A program made the position numbers and the translations under genes. DNA of 5,218 nt from Planctomycetota bacterium (GTDB lineage Bacteria > Planctomycetota > UBA11346): contig CANETI010000207.1 in the NCBI GenBank assembly GCA_947440715.1, positions 1 through 5,218 on the forward strand. Reading direction: 5' to 3'. Numbering within the stretch: position 1 is the stretch's first letter; each line of letters opens with the position of its first letter. Under the pieces are notes generated by a model. That model was not told the origin of the DNA, made no database searches, and saw only the letters and a program-made list of their open reading frames with translations. Positions 1-4,976 of this stretch are shown in pieces.

Positions 1-1
1 A

Positions 2-253
2 AAGAACAATAACACTACCGAGTCAGCTGTCAGCGTCGACACCATACGCTTTAATCGTCGCATTGTTGCTGACTGTACGATTAGTTTAATTAAAGCGGCG
101 GCAGCGAATAAAAATATAAAAGAAACGTTTGATGATGCGATGCAGCGCATTTGGCGCTATAAACAAAAAGTACGGCCAGGACGATCATTCACCAGAATAC
201 GAAAGTCGGCGCAACGAGGGTGGAGAAATGAATCGAATAAGAAAAAAACGTGA
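2..253 (+). CDS. C-terminal end of a possible IS4-type transposase (5' truncated by window)
   Basis: An open frame enters from the left edge and ends at TGA 251-253, giving 83 residues with no start in the window. The first part is mildly helical (VDTIRFNRRIVADCTISLIK). The last 35 residues are very basic, with a 'KVRPGRSFTRIRK' segment and a Lys/Arg/Asn-rich tail ending NKKKT. An 'RPGRS-x-(P/T)R-x-x-K' basic tail is what I recall from the extreme C-terminus of IS4-family DDE transposases, where it follows the last catalytic helix. No catalytic residue lies in the visible part, so family assignment is inference. The gene sits 40 bases from a tRNA gene, a common neighbourhood for mobile DNA. 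I see no terminal inverted repeat between its stop and the tRNA. It could equally be the basic tail of an unrelated DNA- or RNA-binding protein. Confidence 0.4.
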   Translation, partial: KNNNTTESAVSVDTIRFNRRIVADCTISLIKAAAANKNIKETFDDAMQRIWRYKQKVRPGRSFTRIRKSAQRGWRNESNKKKT

Positions 254-293
254 ATCTTAGCTTAATAGCATTAGGCAAAGCCCCTGATGAAAA

Positions 294-371
294 TGGTCGG
301 GGCGACAGGATTTGAACCTGCGACCTCTGCGTCCCGAACGCAACGCTCTAGCCAAGCTGAGCTACGCCCCG
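294..371 (-). tRNA. tRNA-Pro (anticodon CGG), CCA encoded
   Basis: Read on the minus strand, this folds as a complete cloverleaf. The acceptor stem is 7 perfect pairs (CGGGGCG with CGCCCCG). The D stem is GCTC/GAGC with an AGCTTGGCTA loop. The anticodon stem TTGCG/CGCAG has one G-U pair and a TTCGGGA loop, giving anticodon CGG (positions 336-334), which reads proline codon CCG. G follows the anticodon, as is normal for proline tRNAs. The T arm is GCAGG-TTCAAAT-CCTGT. The discriminator is A (297) and the CCA end is encoded (296-294), so maturation needs no CCA addition. The variable loop is the short five-base type. No convincing promoter or terminator was found; a run of seven T (minus strand) lies about 45 bases downstream. 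Confidence 0.97.
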
Positions 372-440
372 ATGTTTTAATGAATTTGGTAACTGCAATG
401 ACGCCAAGATTTAATTAAAAACTTAAACGTCAAACTGACG

Positions 441-479
441 CGCCAAATCGTTTCGCCAAACGTTTCGCCAATCGGTTTT
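441..479. repeat. Three degenerate tandem copies of a 12-14 bp unit
   Basis: The units CGCCAAATCGTTT (441-453), CGCCAAACGTTT (454-465) and CGCCAATCGGTTTT (466-479) follow each other directly, differing by one or two bases or single-base indels. The middle unit contains the palindrome AAACGTTT. The array lies in the spacer downstream of the septum-protein gene. Its role is unknown; slippage-derived spacer sequence is the simplest explanation. Confidence 0.6.
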
Positions 480-531
480 CTAAACGGTTCCTCAAAATAG
501 GCGAAAAGTATCTAGTTATCAAAATTATGGT

Positions 532-558
532 CTGCGTGACTCTTATTCATCACCGCAG
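532..558 (-). terminator. Candidate weak terminator of the kinase/septum operon
   Basis: On the minus strand CTGCG-GTGA pairs with TCA(C)-GCAG around a 10-base loop: five outer pairs, then three more with one bulged base. It is followed within about ten bases by a short AT stretch (ATAATTTTGAT) rather than a clean U tract. It is correctly placed, 18 bases downstream of the septum gene stop. The stem is imperfect and the T run short, so termination here may be inefficient. Confidence 0.35.
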
Positions 559-588
559 ATTTACTTGGTACTAATTTACTTGGTACTA
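559..588. repeat. Perfect 15-bp tandem duplication spanning a stop codon
   Basis: ATTTACTTGGTACTA occurs twice back to back (559-573 and 574-588) with no mismatch. The right copy covers the last codons and TAA stop of the minus-strand septum gene. The left copy repeats the same codons (Ser-Thr-Lys-stop) immediately downstream and in the same frame, because 15 is a multiple of three. Perfect identity suggests a recent slippage event. Confidence 0.9.
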
Positions 589-896
589 GTGGCTTTCGGC
601 TTGTCAATTGAAGGCAACGGCGGCGGAGAAATTTCGCCCGCGCCAACATAATTCAATTTATCACGCGCGATTAATTCGACGACATAGGGATCTTTTGCGC
701 GTAAGCCGTCGATGAGCGCCTGTTGTTGGGCAATCTCTGCTTCAAGCGCAACGGTTTCTGAATGCTCTTGCTGTGCGGTTACGCGAAGGCGTTCAACATC
801 CTGTTCGCGCTGTTGGAGGTGCATCCATAATCCCAAAACGACGACGGTGGCGAACACGCCATGGACGACAAATAATGGACCACGGGCAAGACTCAT
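576..896 (-). CDS. FtsB/DivIC-type septum formation initiator protein
   Basis: A 106-residue bitopic inner-membrane protein of the FtsB/DivIC family. Family members form a coiled-coil complex with FtsL and FtsQ/DivIB that links early divisome assembly to septal peptidoglycan synthesis. Visible layout: a short N-terminus, one membrane helix (about residues 8-25), a Gln/Glu/Arg-rich coiled coil (about 27-66), then the family's typical segment 'DPYVVELIARDKLNYVGAGE' (69-88), where the DP-x(5)-ARDKL-x-Y/F-x-x-x-GE pattern is diagnostic. A Pro/Lys tail follows. Length is normal for the family. The start ATG (896-894) overlaps the upstream kinase-fold stop as ATGA, and GAGGT (plus positions 903-907) is a good ribosome site inside the upstream gene, so translation is probably coupled. 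Family assignment is firm. Choosing between ftsB and divIC is not possible from sequence alone, so no symbol is given. Confidence 0.88.
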   Translation of the reverse strand: MSLARGPLFVVHGVFATVVVLGLWMHLQQREQDVERLRVTAQQEHSETVALEAEIAQQQALIDGLRAKDPYVVELIARDKLNYVGAGEISPPPLPSIDKPKATSTK

Positions 897-2410
897 GATT
901 GGACCTCGGCGGCGATCAGACTAGTGGTTGCTACTATGGGTAAGGAAATTTGAGACAGGCTCGTAATGACAGGGGACATGCTTTGGTAAACGTCGGCGGC
1001 TGCTCGCCGTGGTTGGTATGATATGCGTTTCGCGACCATTTGTTCACATGCCGCATTAATCGTTTTAAATAATCCAACCGCTGAACTGGCCAGGATGGCT
1101 GCGCCGATAGCAGCACTTTCAGCCCCAGGAATGGCATCAACTTGGCGGTCTAGTGCGTCGGCTAAAATCTGACACCAAAGCGTATTGCTTGATCCAGGTC
1201 CGACGACCAGCACTTCATTTGGCTCTTTTTTCAGGGCAAGCAGGGCGTCAACCGCACCTTTGACCGATAAGGCACCGCTCTCGAGTACGGCGCGAACAAG
1301 ATGTCCGCGTCCATGCTGGCGCTGCATACCAACAAAACCGGTAAGTCGTGCATTTTGTTTTGCTGACACGTGAATTAAACCGTCGGCTCCCGGCGGAGTT
1401 TCTGAGGCGAGTTCAGCCAAGGGCTCAAGCACATCGCGCTGATTGCGCCGTGCTTGCATGACTTCGCTGGCAAACACGTGCTGCTGCAACCATTCTAATG
1501 ATTCCGCACCAGCGAGATTTGGTTGAGCCAACGCCCACATACCGGCCAAGGTGTGACAGGTGGTGAGTAAGGCTCCGGAATTATCGCGGATCGCTTCGTC
1601 AGTGGGTAAAAATAATCCACCGACATCACCTAATTCGACCATCGCCGAGCCAGCTTGAATGGCACCAGCAGCAATGGCACACGACGCGGCGTGACTGCCG
1701 CCGGTAATTACTGGCGTGCCAGCTTGTAATCCCGCTTCACGCGAAGCGGTTGCTGTGACACGACCGCTAATTAATTGTCCGCTACTAATGGACGGTAACC
1801 AATCGGAATTAATTTCTAAAGCGCCAAGCAATTGCTTGGACCACGCGCGCGTCTTAGGATTAAAGAGCAGCGTCATGGACGCATCAGAAGCGTCGGTCAC
1901 TAAAGTTTCGCATAAACGAAAGCGTAAAAAATCTTTTGCCGTTAATGCTACGCCCAGGTCATGCCACACGCGCTTTTCATTTTCACGTAGCCACAATAAT
2001 TTAACCGCCATGGATCCGGTCGTAGCAGAGCCACAAGCCAAATTCATGAGGGTGCGAACCCCAACCATGTTGTTCAACGCCTCAACGTGAGCCGTCACCC
2101 GTGGGTCTGGTCCGAGCGTGCTTGGACACAAAGATCTACCGTCTTTGGTCAGCGCGACTAAACTGTCACCATCACCGGTAACACCAATGCAACGAATTTG
2201 GTCGGGGCGAAGCTTCGCTCGACGTAAGATTTCTTTTATTCCCGTACGAGCTGCTCGCCACCAGTCCTGAGGATCGTACAGTTGATCGTTACCGCCCCCA
2301 TAGGCGCGATGCAGGGAAGCAACCTGTTCACCGTTGCCCGCTAACACGACCAGGCCAAGCCCAGTACGTGCTACATCGATGCCAAGAAAATACGCGGTTG
2401 GTGTTGCCAT
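893..2410 (-). CDS. FGGY-family carbohydrate kinase homologue with degenerate active-site motifs (possible pseudokinase)
   Basis: A 505-residue cytoplasmic protein with the two-lobed ASKHA fold of xylulokinase-like FGGY kinases, which phosphorylate sugars and polyols with ATP. Collinear landmarks against E. coli XylB, aligned from memory: 'GIDVARTG' (10-17; phosphate-1 loop, Asp12 kept, usual GT replaced by AR), 'GVTGDGDSL' (76-84; usual GQMHG lost), 'GPDPR' (100-104; usual WNDxR), 'KLLWLRENE' (137-145), 'AKDFLRFRL' (158-166), 'TDASDAS' (172-178), 'TGGSHAASCAIAAG' (236-249; the GGGD catalytic Asp is His240), 'ELGDVGG' (259-265; usual LGTSG), 'GPGSSNTLW' (404-412; usual GGGARSxxW) and 'ESAAIGAAILA' (431-441). 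Overall length and order are normal; the C-terminus is slightly extended. No frameshift is present, so the gene is maintained. It overlaps the downstream septum gene by four bases. There is no clear ribosome site before ATG 2410-2408. Fold is confident, substrate unknown, activity doubtful. Confidence 0.85.
   Translation of the reverse strand: MATPTAYFLGIDVARTGLGLVVLAGNGEQVASLHRAYGGGNDQLYDPQDWWRAARTGIKEILRRAKLRPDQIRCIGVTGDGDSLVALTKDGRSLCPSTLGPDPRVTAHVEALNNMVGVRTLMNLACGSATTGSMAVKLLWLRENEKRVWHDLGVALTAKDFLRFRLCETLVTDASDASMTLLFNPKTRAWSKQLLGALEINSDWLPSISSGQLISGRVTATASREAGLQAGTPVITGGSHAASCAIAAGAIQAGSAMVELGDVGGLFLPTDEAIRDNSGALLTTCHTLAGMWALAQPNLAGAESLEWLQQHVFASEVMQARRNQRDVLEPLAELASETPPGADGLIHVSAKQNARLTGFVGMQRQHGRGHLVRAVLESGALSVKGAVDALLALKKEPNEVLVVGPGSSNTLWCQILADALDRQVDAIPGAESAAIGAAILASSAVGLFKTINAACEQMVAKRISYQPRRAAADVYQSMSPVITSLSQISLPIVATTSLIAAEVQS
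903..907 (-). promoter_or_regulatory. Ribosome binding site of the septum gene, inside the kinase-fold gene
   Basis: The minus-strand sequence GAGGT lies six bases before ATG 896-894, within the final codons of the upstream gene. Together with the ATGA overlap it fixes the start and points to coupled re-initiation. Confidence 0.7.
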
Positions 2411-2428
2411 AGGGTAATTTAGCTGGTT

Positions 2429-2457
2429 AGGCTAGAGGCAAATGCTAGAAAGGTCAA
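2429..2457 (-). promoter_or_regulatory. Candidate promoter of the kinase-fold/septum operon
   Basis: On the minus strand TTGACC (2457-2452) matches the sigma-70 -35 box at five of six positions. It is followed after exactly 17 bases by TAGCCT (2434-2429), a weak -10 box (three of six). Transcription would begin near 2420, giving a leader of about ten bases, consistent with the absence of a visible ribosome site before the kinase-fold start. Prediction by eye only. Confidence 0.35.
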
Positions 2458-2519
2458 GCATCCGACTGATATTGTCACCTAACCGTTTGCCACGGTTTGA
2501 GTATTTTTCGCAAGGTTTT

Positions 2520-2548
2520 TTGCCCGTAGGAAATTCAGTCCGTAAAAA
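2520..2548 (+). promoter_or_regulatory. Weak candidate promoter of the secreted-protein gene
   Basis: TTGCCC (2520-2525) and TAAAAA (2543-2548), each four of six to sigma-70 consensus, are spaced 17 bases apart and lie 28 bases before the ATG. The divergent spacer also has the small inverted repeat AACCG-N7-CGGTT (2481-2497). AT-rich spacers give such matches easily. Confidence 0.25.
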
Positions 2549-2562
2549 ATTCTGCAACGATG

Positions 2563-2567
2563 AAGGA
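2563..2567 (+). promoter_or_regulatory. Ribosome binding site of the secreted-protein gene
   Basis: AAGGA ends eight bases before ATG 2576. This supports that start over the in-frame Met at residue 12, which would leave the signal peptide without its basic n-region. Confidence 0.65.
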
Positions 2568-2575
2568 CATGCACT

Positions 2576-3532
2576 ATGCTGTTAAACCCCAAACGACTTG
2601 TGAAATTCATGGCCCTAATTTCGTTATGCCTGGGGTGGCTTTTGTTCACGACCGGTCCACTGAGCGCAGACGAAATCTTCCTCAAAGACGGTCGCGTAAT
2701 CGAAGGTGAAATAACCTCAAAACCTGATGCTGACACCGTCGATATTCGCGTTGGTGCGGGTGGCCTGGTTGCGGTGCAGCATTTCGCTAAACATCAAATT
2801 CGCAGCGTAAAATACGGTGTTTCAGCGCGGCAAGAAGCGCTGGACTCGCTGCGTGGCGCATACGACACGATGCTGGCACGGACGGATGCGACAGCCCAAG
2901 ATTGGTGGACACTCACGCGTAAATTACAAGATCGTGGAGCAAGCGCCTTGGCGAAAGATGCCGCAACGCAAACCGTCATGCGTGAGCGTCATCACGAAGA
3001 CGCGCGCCGCCTATTAGGCATGGTGCGTTATCGTGGCGTTTGGATGCGACCCAATGAAATTGCCGCAGCACGCGGCGAAGTTTTTTTCCGCGGAGCGTGG
3101 GTACCGTGGGAGGTACAACAGCAAACGCTTGATGATGAAAACAAACGGAAGGAAGACGCCCTTGCGGCTCGCAAAGAGCGCGATGACCAGCGTCGCCTAG
3201 CTCGCCAAGCGGCTGCCGAAGCCGCTGCCTCACGCGCAGCAGTGGCCATCTATCCGGAAACCTACGTCAGCGGCTACTATCGCTCCCCATATTACAACGC
3301 GTACGGCAGCAGCATCTATGGTGGCTATGGTGGCTTCAGTTACGGACACACAGGTGGCTATCCGACACAGCCAATTTATCGGCCTTACCCTCCATACGGC
3401 GGAGTTTATCCACCGCACTGCAATACCGGAGGGGGAATCGCCTGGCACTTAGGCGCATCCGGCGGCGGATCAAACAATGCTTGGTCCTTAAATTGGAATG
3501 GCGCATCAAACCACTCATCCTCTACTCGCTGA
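2576..3532 (+). CDS. Secreted protein with helical-repeat and RGxW motifs and Tyr/Gly-rich C-terminal domain
   Basis: 318 residues, no function I can name. Residues 1-31 form a signal peptide: Lys/Arg n-region (K6, R7, K10), hydrophobic core 11-25, cleavage probably after 'GPLSA' (A31). The mature protein opens with 'DEIFLKDGRVIEGEI' (32-46), a small beta-rich segment often found at the start of exported proteins in Planctomycetota and relatives. Residues 88-148 look like a helical TPR-like stretch (W110, W111, then 'EDARRLLG' 141-148). It runs into 'RYRGVWMRPNEI' (151-162) and a second related motif 'FFRGAWVPWEV' (170-180), two (Y/F)RGxW units about 20 residues apart. Residues 181-220 are a charged Lys/Glu/Arg then Ala-rich helix, probably coiled coil. 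Residues 221-290 are Tyr/Gly/Pro-rich, and 291-318 Gly/Asn/Ser-rich, both likely disordered. There is one Cys (C282). Export to periplasm or cell surface is inferred; a wall- or surface-associated role is possible but unproven. Confidence 0.8.
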   Translation: MLLNPKRLVKFMALISLCLGWLLFTTGPLSADEIFLKDGRVIEGEITSKPDADTVDIRVGAGGLVAVQHFAKHQIRSVKYGVSARQEALDSLRGAYDTMLARTDATAQDWWTLTRKLQDRGASALAKDAATQTVMRERHHEDARRLLGMVRYRGVWMRPNEIAAARGEVFFRGAWVPWEVQQQTLDDENKRKEDALAARKERDDQRRLARQAAAEAAASRAAVAIYPETYVSGYYRSPYYNAYGSSIYGGYGGFSYGHTGGYPTQPIYRPYPPYGGVYPPHCNTGGGIAWHLGASGGGSNNAWSLNWNGASNHSSSTR

Positions 3533-3554
3533 GTCCTCGCCCTCTGCCTTGCAC

Positions 3555-3581
3555 TTGACGTAGGTCCTTTCGCCATACGTT
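3555..3581 (+). promoter_or_regulatory. Tentative promoter of rpsI
   Basis: TTGACG (3555-3560) is a good -35 box; the best following -10 candidate, TACGTT (3576-3581), is poor and only 15 bases away. It lies in the 114-base gap before rpsI, where a promoter would be needed if rpsI is not read through from the secreted-protein gene. Confidence 0.25.
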
Positions 3582-3646
3582 GCTCCCTCCGCTAGAACCG
3601 GGTGCACTGGTCGGCGGGCGAATCCACTTTTCGGAGAAACGTTTCA

Positions 3647-4042
3647 ATGGCTGGTAAGGAATACATCTGGGGTCTCGGTCGTCGTAAGACCAGCGTCGCG
3701 CGCGTGCGCATCGCTCCAGGCAATGGTCAAATGCTCATTAATGACCGTAAAATCGAAGAATTTTTCCCACTCGATCGTTTACAAAAGCTCGCTCGTAAAC
3801 CGCTCGAAGTGACGGAAACCGCAGCTCGTTTTGACGTGTTTATCAACGTCAACGGCGGCGGAACCACCGGTCAAGTCGGCGCGTGTATGCTCGGCATCGC
3901 TCGCGCCTTGGTCAAAGCCGAACCAGCTTCAGAAGCAGCGCTTCGTCGCCACGGCCTGATGACCCGCGATAGTCGCATGGTAGAACGTAAGAAATACGGC
4001 CTGCGCGGCGCACGTCGTGGTTGCCAGTTCAGCAAACGCTGA
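3647..4042 (+). CDS. rpsI: 30S ribosomal protein S9
   Basis: A 131-residue S9 protein of the small ribosomal subunit head, whose C-terminal tail reaches the P-site tRNA anticodon loop. Clear landmarks: 'GRRKTSVARVRI' (11-22), 'INDRKIEEFFP' (31-41), 'INVNGGGTTGQVGA' (66-79), 'GIARALVKAEP' (83-93) and the basic C-terminus 'LMTRDSRMVERKKYGLRGAR' leading to the invariant end QFSKR. The full length matches the usual 128-131 residues. ATG 3647 is chosen because S9 homology begins there and GGAG (3633-3636) precedes it by ten bases; an in-frame GTG at 3602 adds 15 unrelated residues. In the tail, Gly125-Cys126 replace the more usual Arg-Pro or similar. rplM, the common upstream partner, is absent: the upstream gene encodes the secreted protein. 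A strong terminator follows directly. Confidence 0.98.
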   Translation: MAGKEYIWGLGRRKTSVARVRIAPGNGQMLINDRKIEEFFPLDRLQKLARKPLEVTETAARFDVFINVNGGGTTGQVGACMLGIARALVKAEPASEAALRRHGLMTRDSRMVERKKYGLRGARRGCQFSKR

Positions 4043-4069
4043 TCTCGCCTCCTATTCAATCGTATCGTC

Positions 4070-4103
4070 AAATGCCACGAGGGCTTATGCCTTCGTGGCA
4101 TTT
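4070..4103 (+). terminator. Strong rpsI hairpin terminator
   Basis: AAATGCCACGAGGGC (4070-4084) pairs with GCCTTCGTGGCATTT (4089-4103) over 15 positions, 14 Watson-Crick and one G-U, around a TTAT loop. The stem is closed by AAA/TTT and followed by CTCATTT. It lies 27 bases after the rpsI stop. The near-symmetry means it could also stop transcription coming from the right. Confidence 0.88.
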
Positions 4104-4450
4104 CTCATTTATGGCTTTCGCGCAATAACAAAACAACAATTCGTCGAGGTGAAGCAGGGGGAATTTCCATCCCGAAGCCCAGAGCATTGCCCCTAAGTCG
4201 GCCGCTACTCGGCACGGCTCAACCAATGAAATTATTCACAGACGCCGAAGCTAAAAACGAGATGAGCAAACCAATTCATTTCCGCTCTCAAAATTCCGCG
4301 TCTCCGCGCCGCAATTAAATTACTATTTTAGGCATAATTAATAAAAAATGAGCATCAGTGAATAAATGAGTTGGCAGGGGGTGAAGCGGTTTGATTTCTC
4401 GACTTCAGTCAAATGAATTTCCCCCACCCATCGCGTCAAAGTTGATCGCT

Positions 4451-4480
4451 GATCACTCCACGCGTTGATAAAGAGTGATC
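4451..4480. repeat. Perfect 8-bp inverted repeat, GATCACTC-N14-GAGTGATC
   Basis: GATCACTC (4451-4458) and GAGTGATC (4473-4480) are exact complements around a 14-base spacer; a further TGATC half lies just upstream at 4443-4447. It could form a hairpin or bind a dimeric protein. No adjacent gene start explains it as an operator, and no T tract follows. Confidence 0.6.
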
Positions 4481-4713
4481 CGCCATACCAGACAGGTCAC
4501 ATTAACGATCAAGCATTTCGATGCGTACACAGCACAGGAATAAACACCCTTATGGCGCACTGCTCCCCGACCAAACGTTGACCAATACGAGAAGTGCCCC
4601 TAACTTGACCCAGCACCTCGGTTTACCCAGGTGAGCCTCGCAAGGCGTAATGGCGCAGACATATCAATCAGACGCCACGTATCAGCCCAAAATAAATTAC
4701 CAAAACGCCCACC

Positions 4714-4880
4714 CAACACCCTCCAACCCTACCAATTCCCGTGTTAGAGGGTGTTCAAAAACCCCCTAACACCCCCAATCCCCTGTTAAGCGGGTGTTAC
4801 AACGCCCCCATGCAATAAAAACGTGCGTCCCAACACCCTCCAATTTGCACAGAGTGTCCGCCAACACCCGGTTACACCCC
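4714..4880. repeat. Cluster of AACACCC/GGGTGTT motifs with alternative hairpins
   Basis: Six exact copies of the 7-mer occur in about 155 bases: AACACCC at 4715, 4768, 4832 and 4863, and its complement GGGTGTT at 4749 and 4792. The longer word CAACACCCTCCAA is present twice without mismatch (4714-4726, 4831-4843). Near-copies (GTGTTAG at 4741, TTACACCCC at 4872) fill the gaps. Copies in opposite orientation can pair in competing ways: 4741-4751 with 4762-4772 (11 positions, one mismatch) or 4749-4755 with 4768-4774 (7 perfect). Spacing is irregular, so it is not a CRISPR array or simple tandem repeat. It could be a dispersed repeat family, a protein-binding array or a structured RNA. Confidence 0.75.
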
Positions 4881-4923
4881 TCAGCGTAGTTGTTAGTGAG
4901 TGTCTGGACATACTACGGCAAAA

Positions 4924-4936
4924 TTAGACGGTCTAA
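4924..4936. promoter_or_regulatory. Palindrome TTAGAC-G-GTCTAA, candidate operator
   Basis: A perfect 6+1+6 palindrome lies 36 bases before the ATG of the right-hand gene. It overlaps a possible -35 box (TAGACG, 4925-4930) spaced 16 bases from TATACC (4947-4952). A compact palindrome over a promoter is the usual layout for repression by a dimeric helix-turn-helix regulator; the regulator is not in the window. Confidence 0.4.
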
Positions 4937-4952
4937 TAACTCCCTCTATACC

Positions 4953-4976
4953 ATGTTAGAAAATAAATCCATATGA
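4953..4976 (+). CDS. Possible seven-codon leader ORF overlapping the next start
   Basis: ATG 4953 begins MLENKSI and stops at TGA 4974-4976, sharing ATGA with the ATG at 4973. This would couple its translation to the downstream gene. The start context ACCATGTTA (4950-4958) is repeated exactly at 4977-4985 around the second Met of the downstream frame. No ribosome site is visible for either, so this may be chance. Confidence 0.2.
   Translation: MLENKSI

Larger units (their letters stand above)
372..575. other. AT-rich intergenic spacer, no gene seen
   Basis: This spacer lies between the tRNA 5' end and the stop of the septum-protein gene. It has no open frame of note. It contains three near-copies of a CGCCAA(A)-CGTTT unit (441-479), a weak hairpin at 532-558 that may end the minus-strand operon, and the start of a 15-bp tandem duplication (559-588) that reaches into the neighbouring gene. 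The tRNA promoter should lie in 372-420. A TTGGCG box (minus strand) is visible there, but no well-spaced -10 partner is. Confidence 0.6.
4104..4972. other. Long repeat-rich intergenic region without a credible gene
   Basis: In 869 bases I find no open frame with a recognisable product; frames through 4440-4700 are broken by several stops on both strands. What is present: an imperfect inverted pair built on GGGGGAAWTTC (4157-4168 and 4415-4425), a perfect 8-bp inverted repeat (4451-4480), a shorter CACCT/AGGTG pair near 4615-4635, the AACACCC/GGGTGTT cluster (4714-4880), and the palindrome TTAGACGGTCTAA (4924-4936) next to the following gene. An eroded mobile element or a non-coding element could account for this; neither is shown. 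Confidence 0.55.

Noticed and set aside
254..293. Hairpin GGGGC-TTT-GCC as a tRNA terminator (minus strand)
   Set aside because: Only three to four pairs can form, and the T run is about twenty bases further on rather than adjacent.
1716..2090. 124-codon open frame on the plus strand opposite the kinase-fold gene
   Set aside because: It is fully antisense to a clear FGGY homologue, its translation shows no domain or plausible composition, and it has no ribosome site.
2505..2526. Terminator-like GCAA-GGTTTTTT-TTGC in the divergent spacer
   Set aside because: The stem is only about four pairs and no gene ends nearby; both flanking genes start here.
2976..3448. Several minus-strand open frames opposite the secreted-protein gene
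   Set aside because: They mirror the Arg/Ala- and Gly/Tyr-rich coding of the real gene; the products are Arg/Ala-rich low-complexity or Cys/Val-rich shadows.
3602..3646. GTG-started N-terminal extension of rpsI
   Set aside because: The added 15 residues have no S9 similarity and GGAG at 3633-3636 serves the ATG at 3647.
4262..4318. 18-codon open frame starting MSKPIHF in the spacer
   Set aside because: It is very short, has no ribosome site or recognisable product, and ends in a low-complexity CGCGTCTCCGCGCC stretch.
4714..4880. CRISPR array
   Set aside because: The repeated words are short, occur in both orientations and are irregularly spaced; no 28-37 bp repeat with uniform spacers exists.
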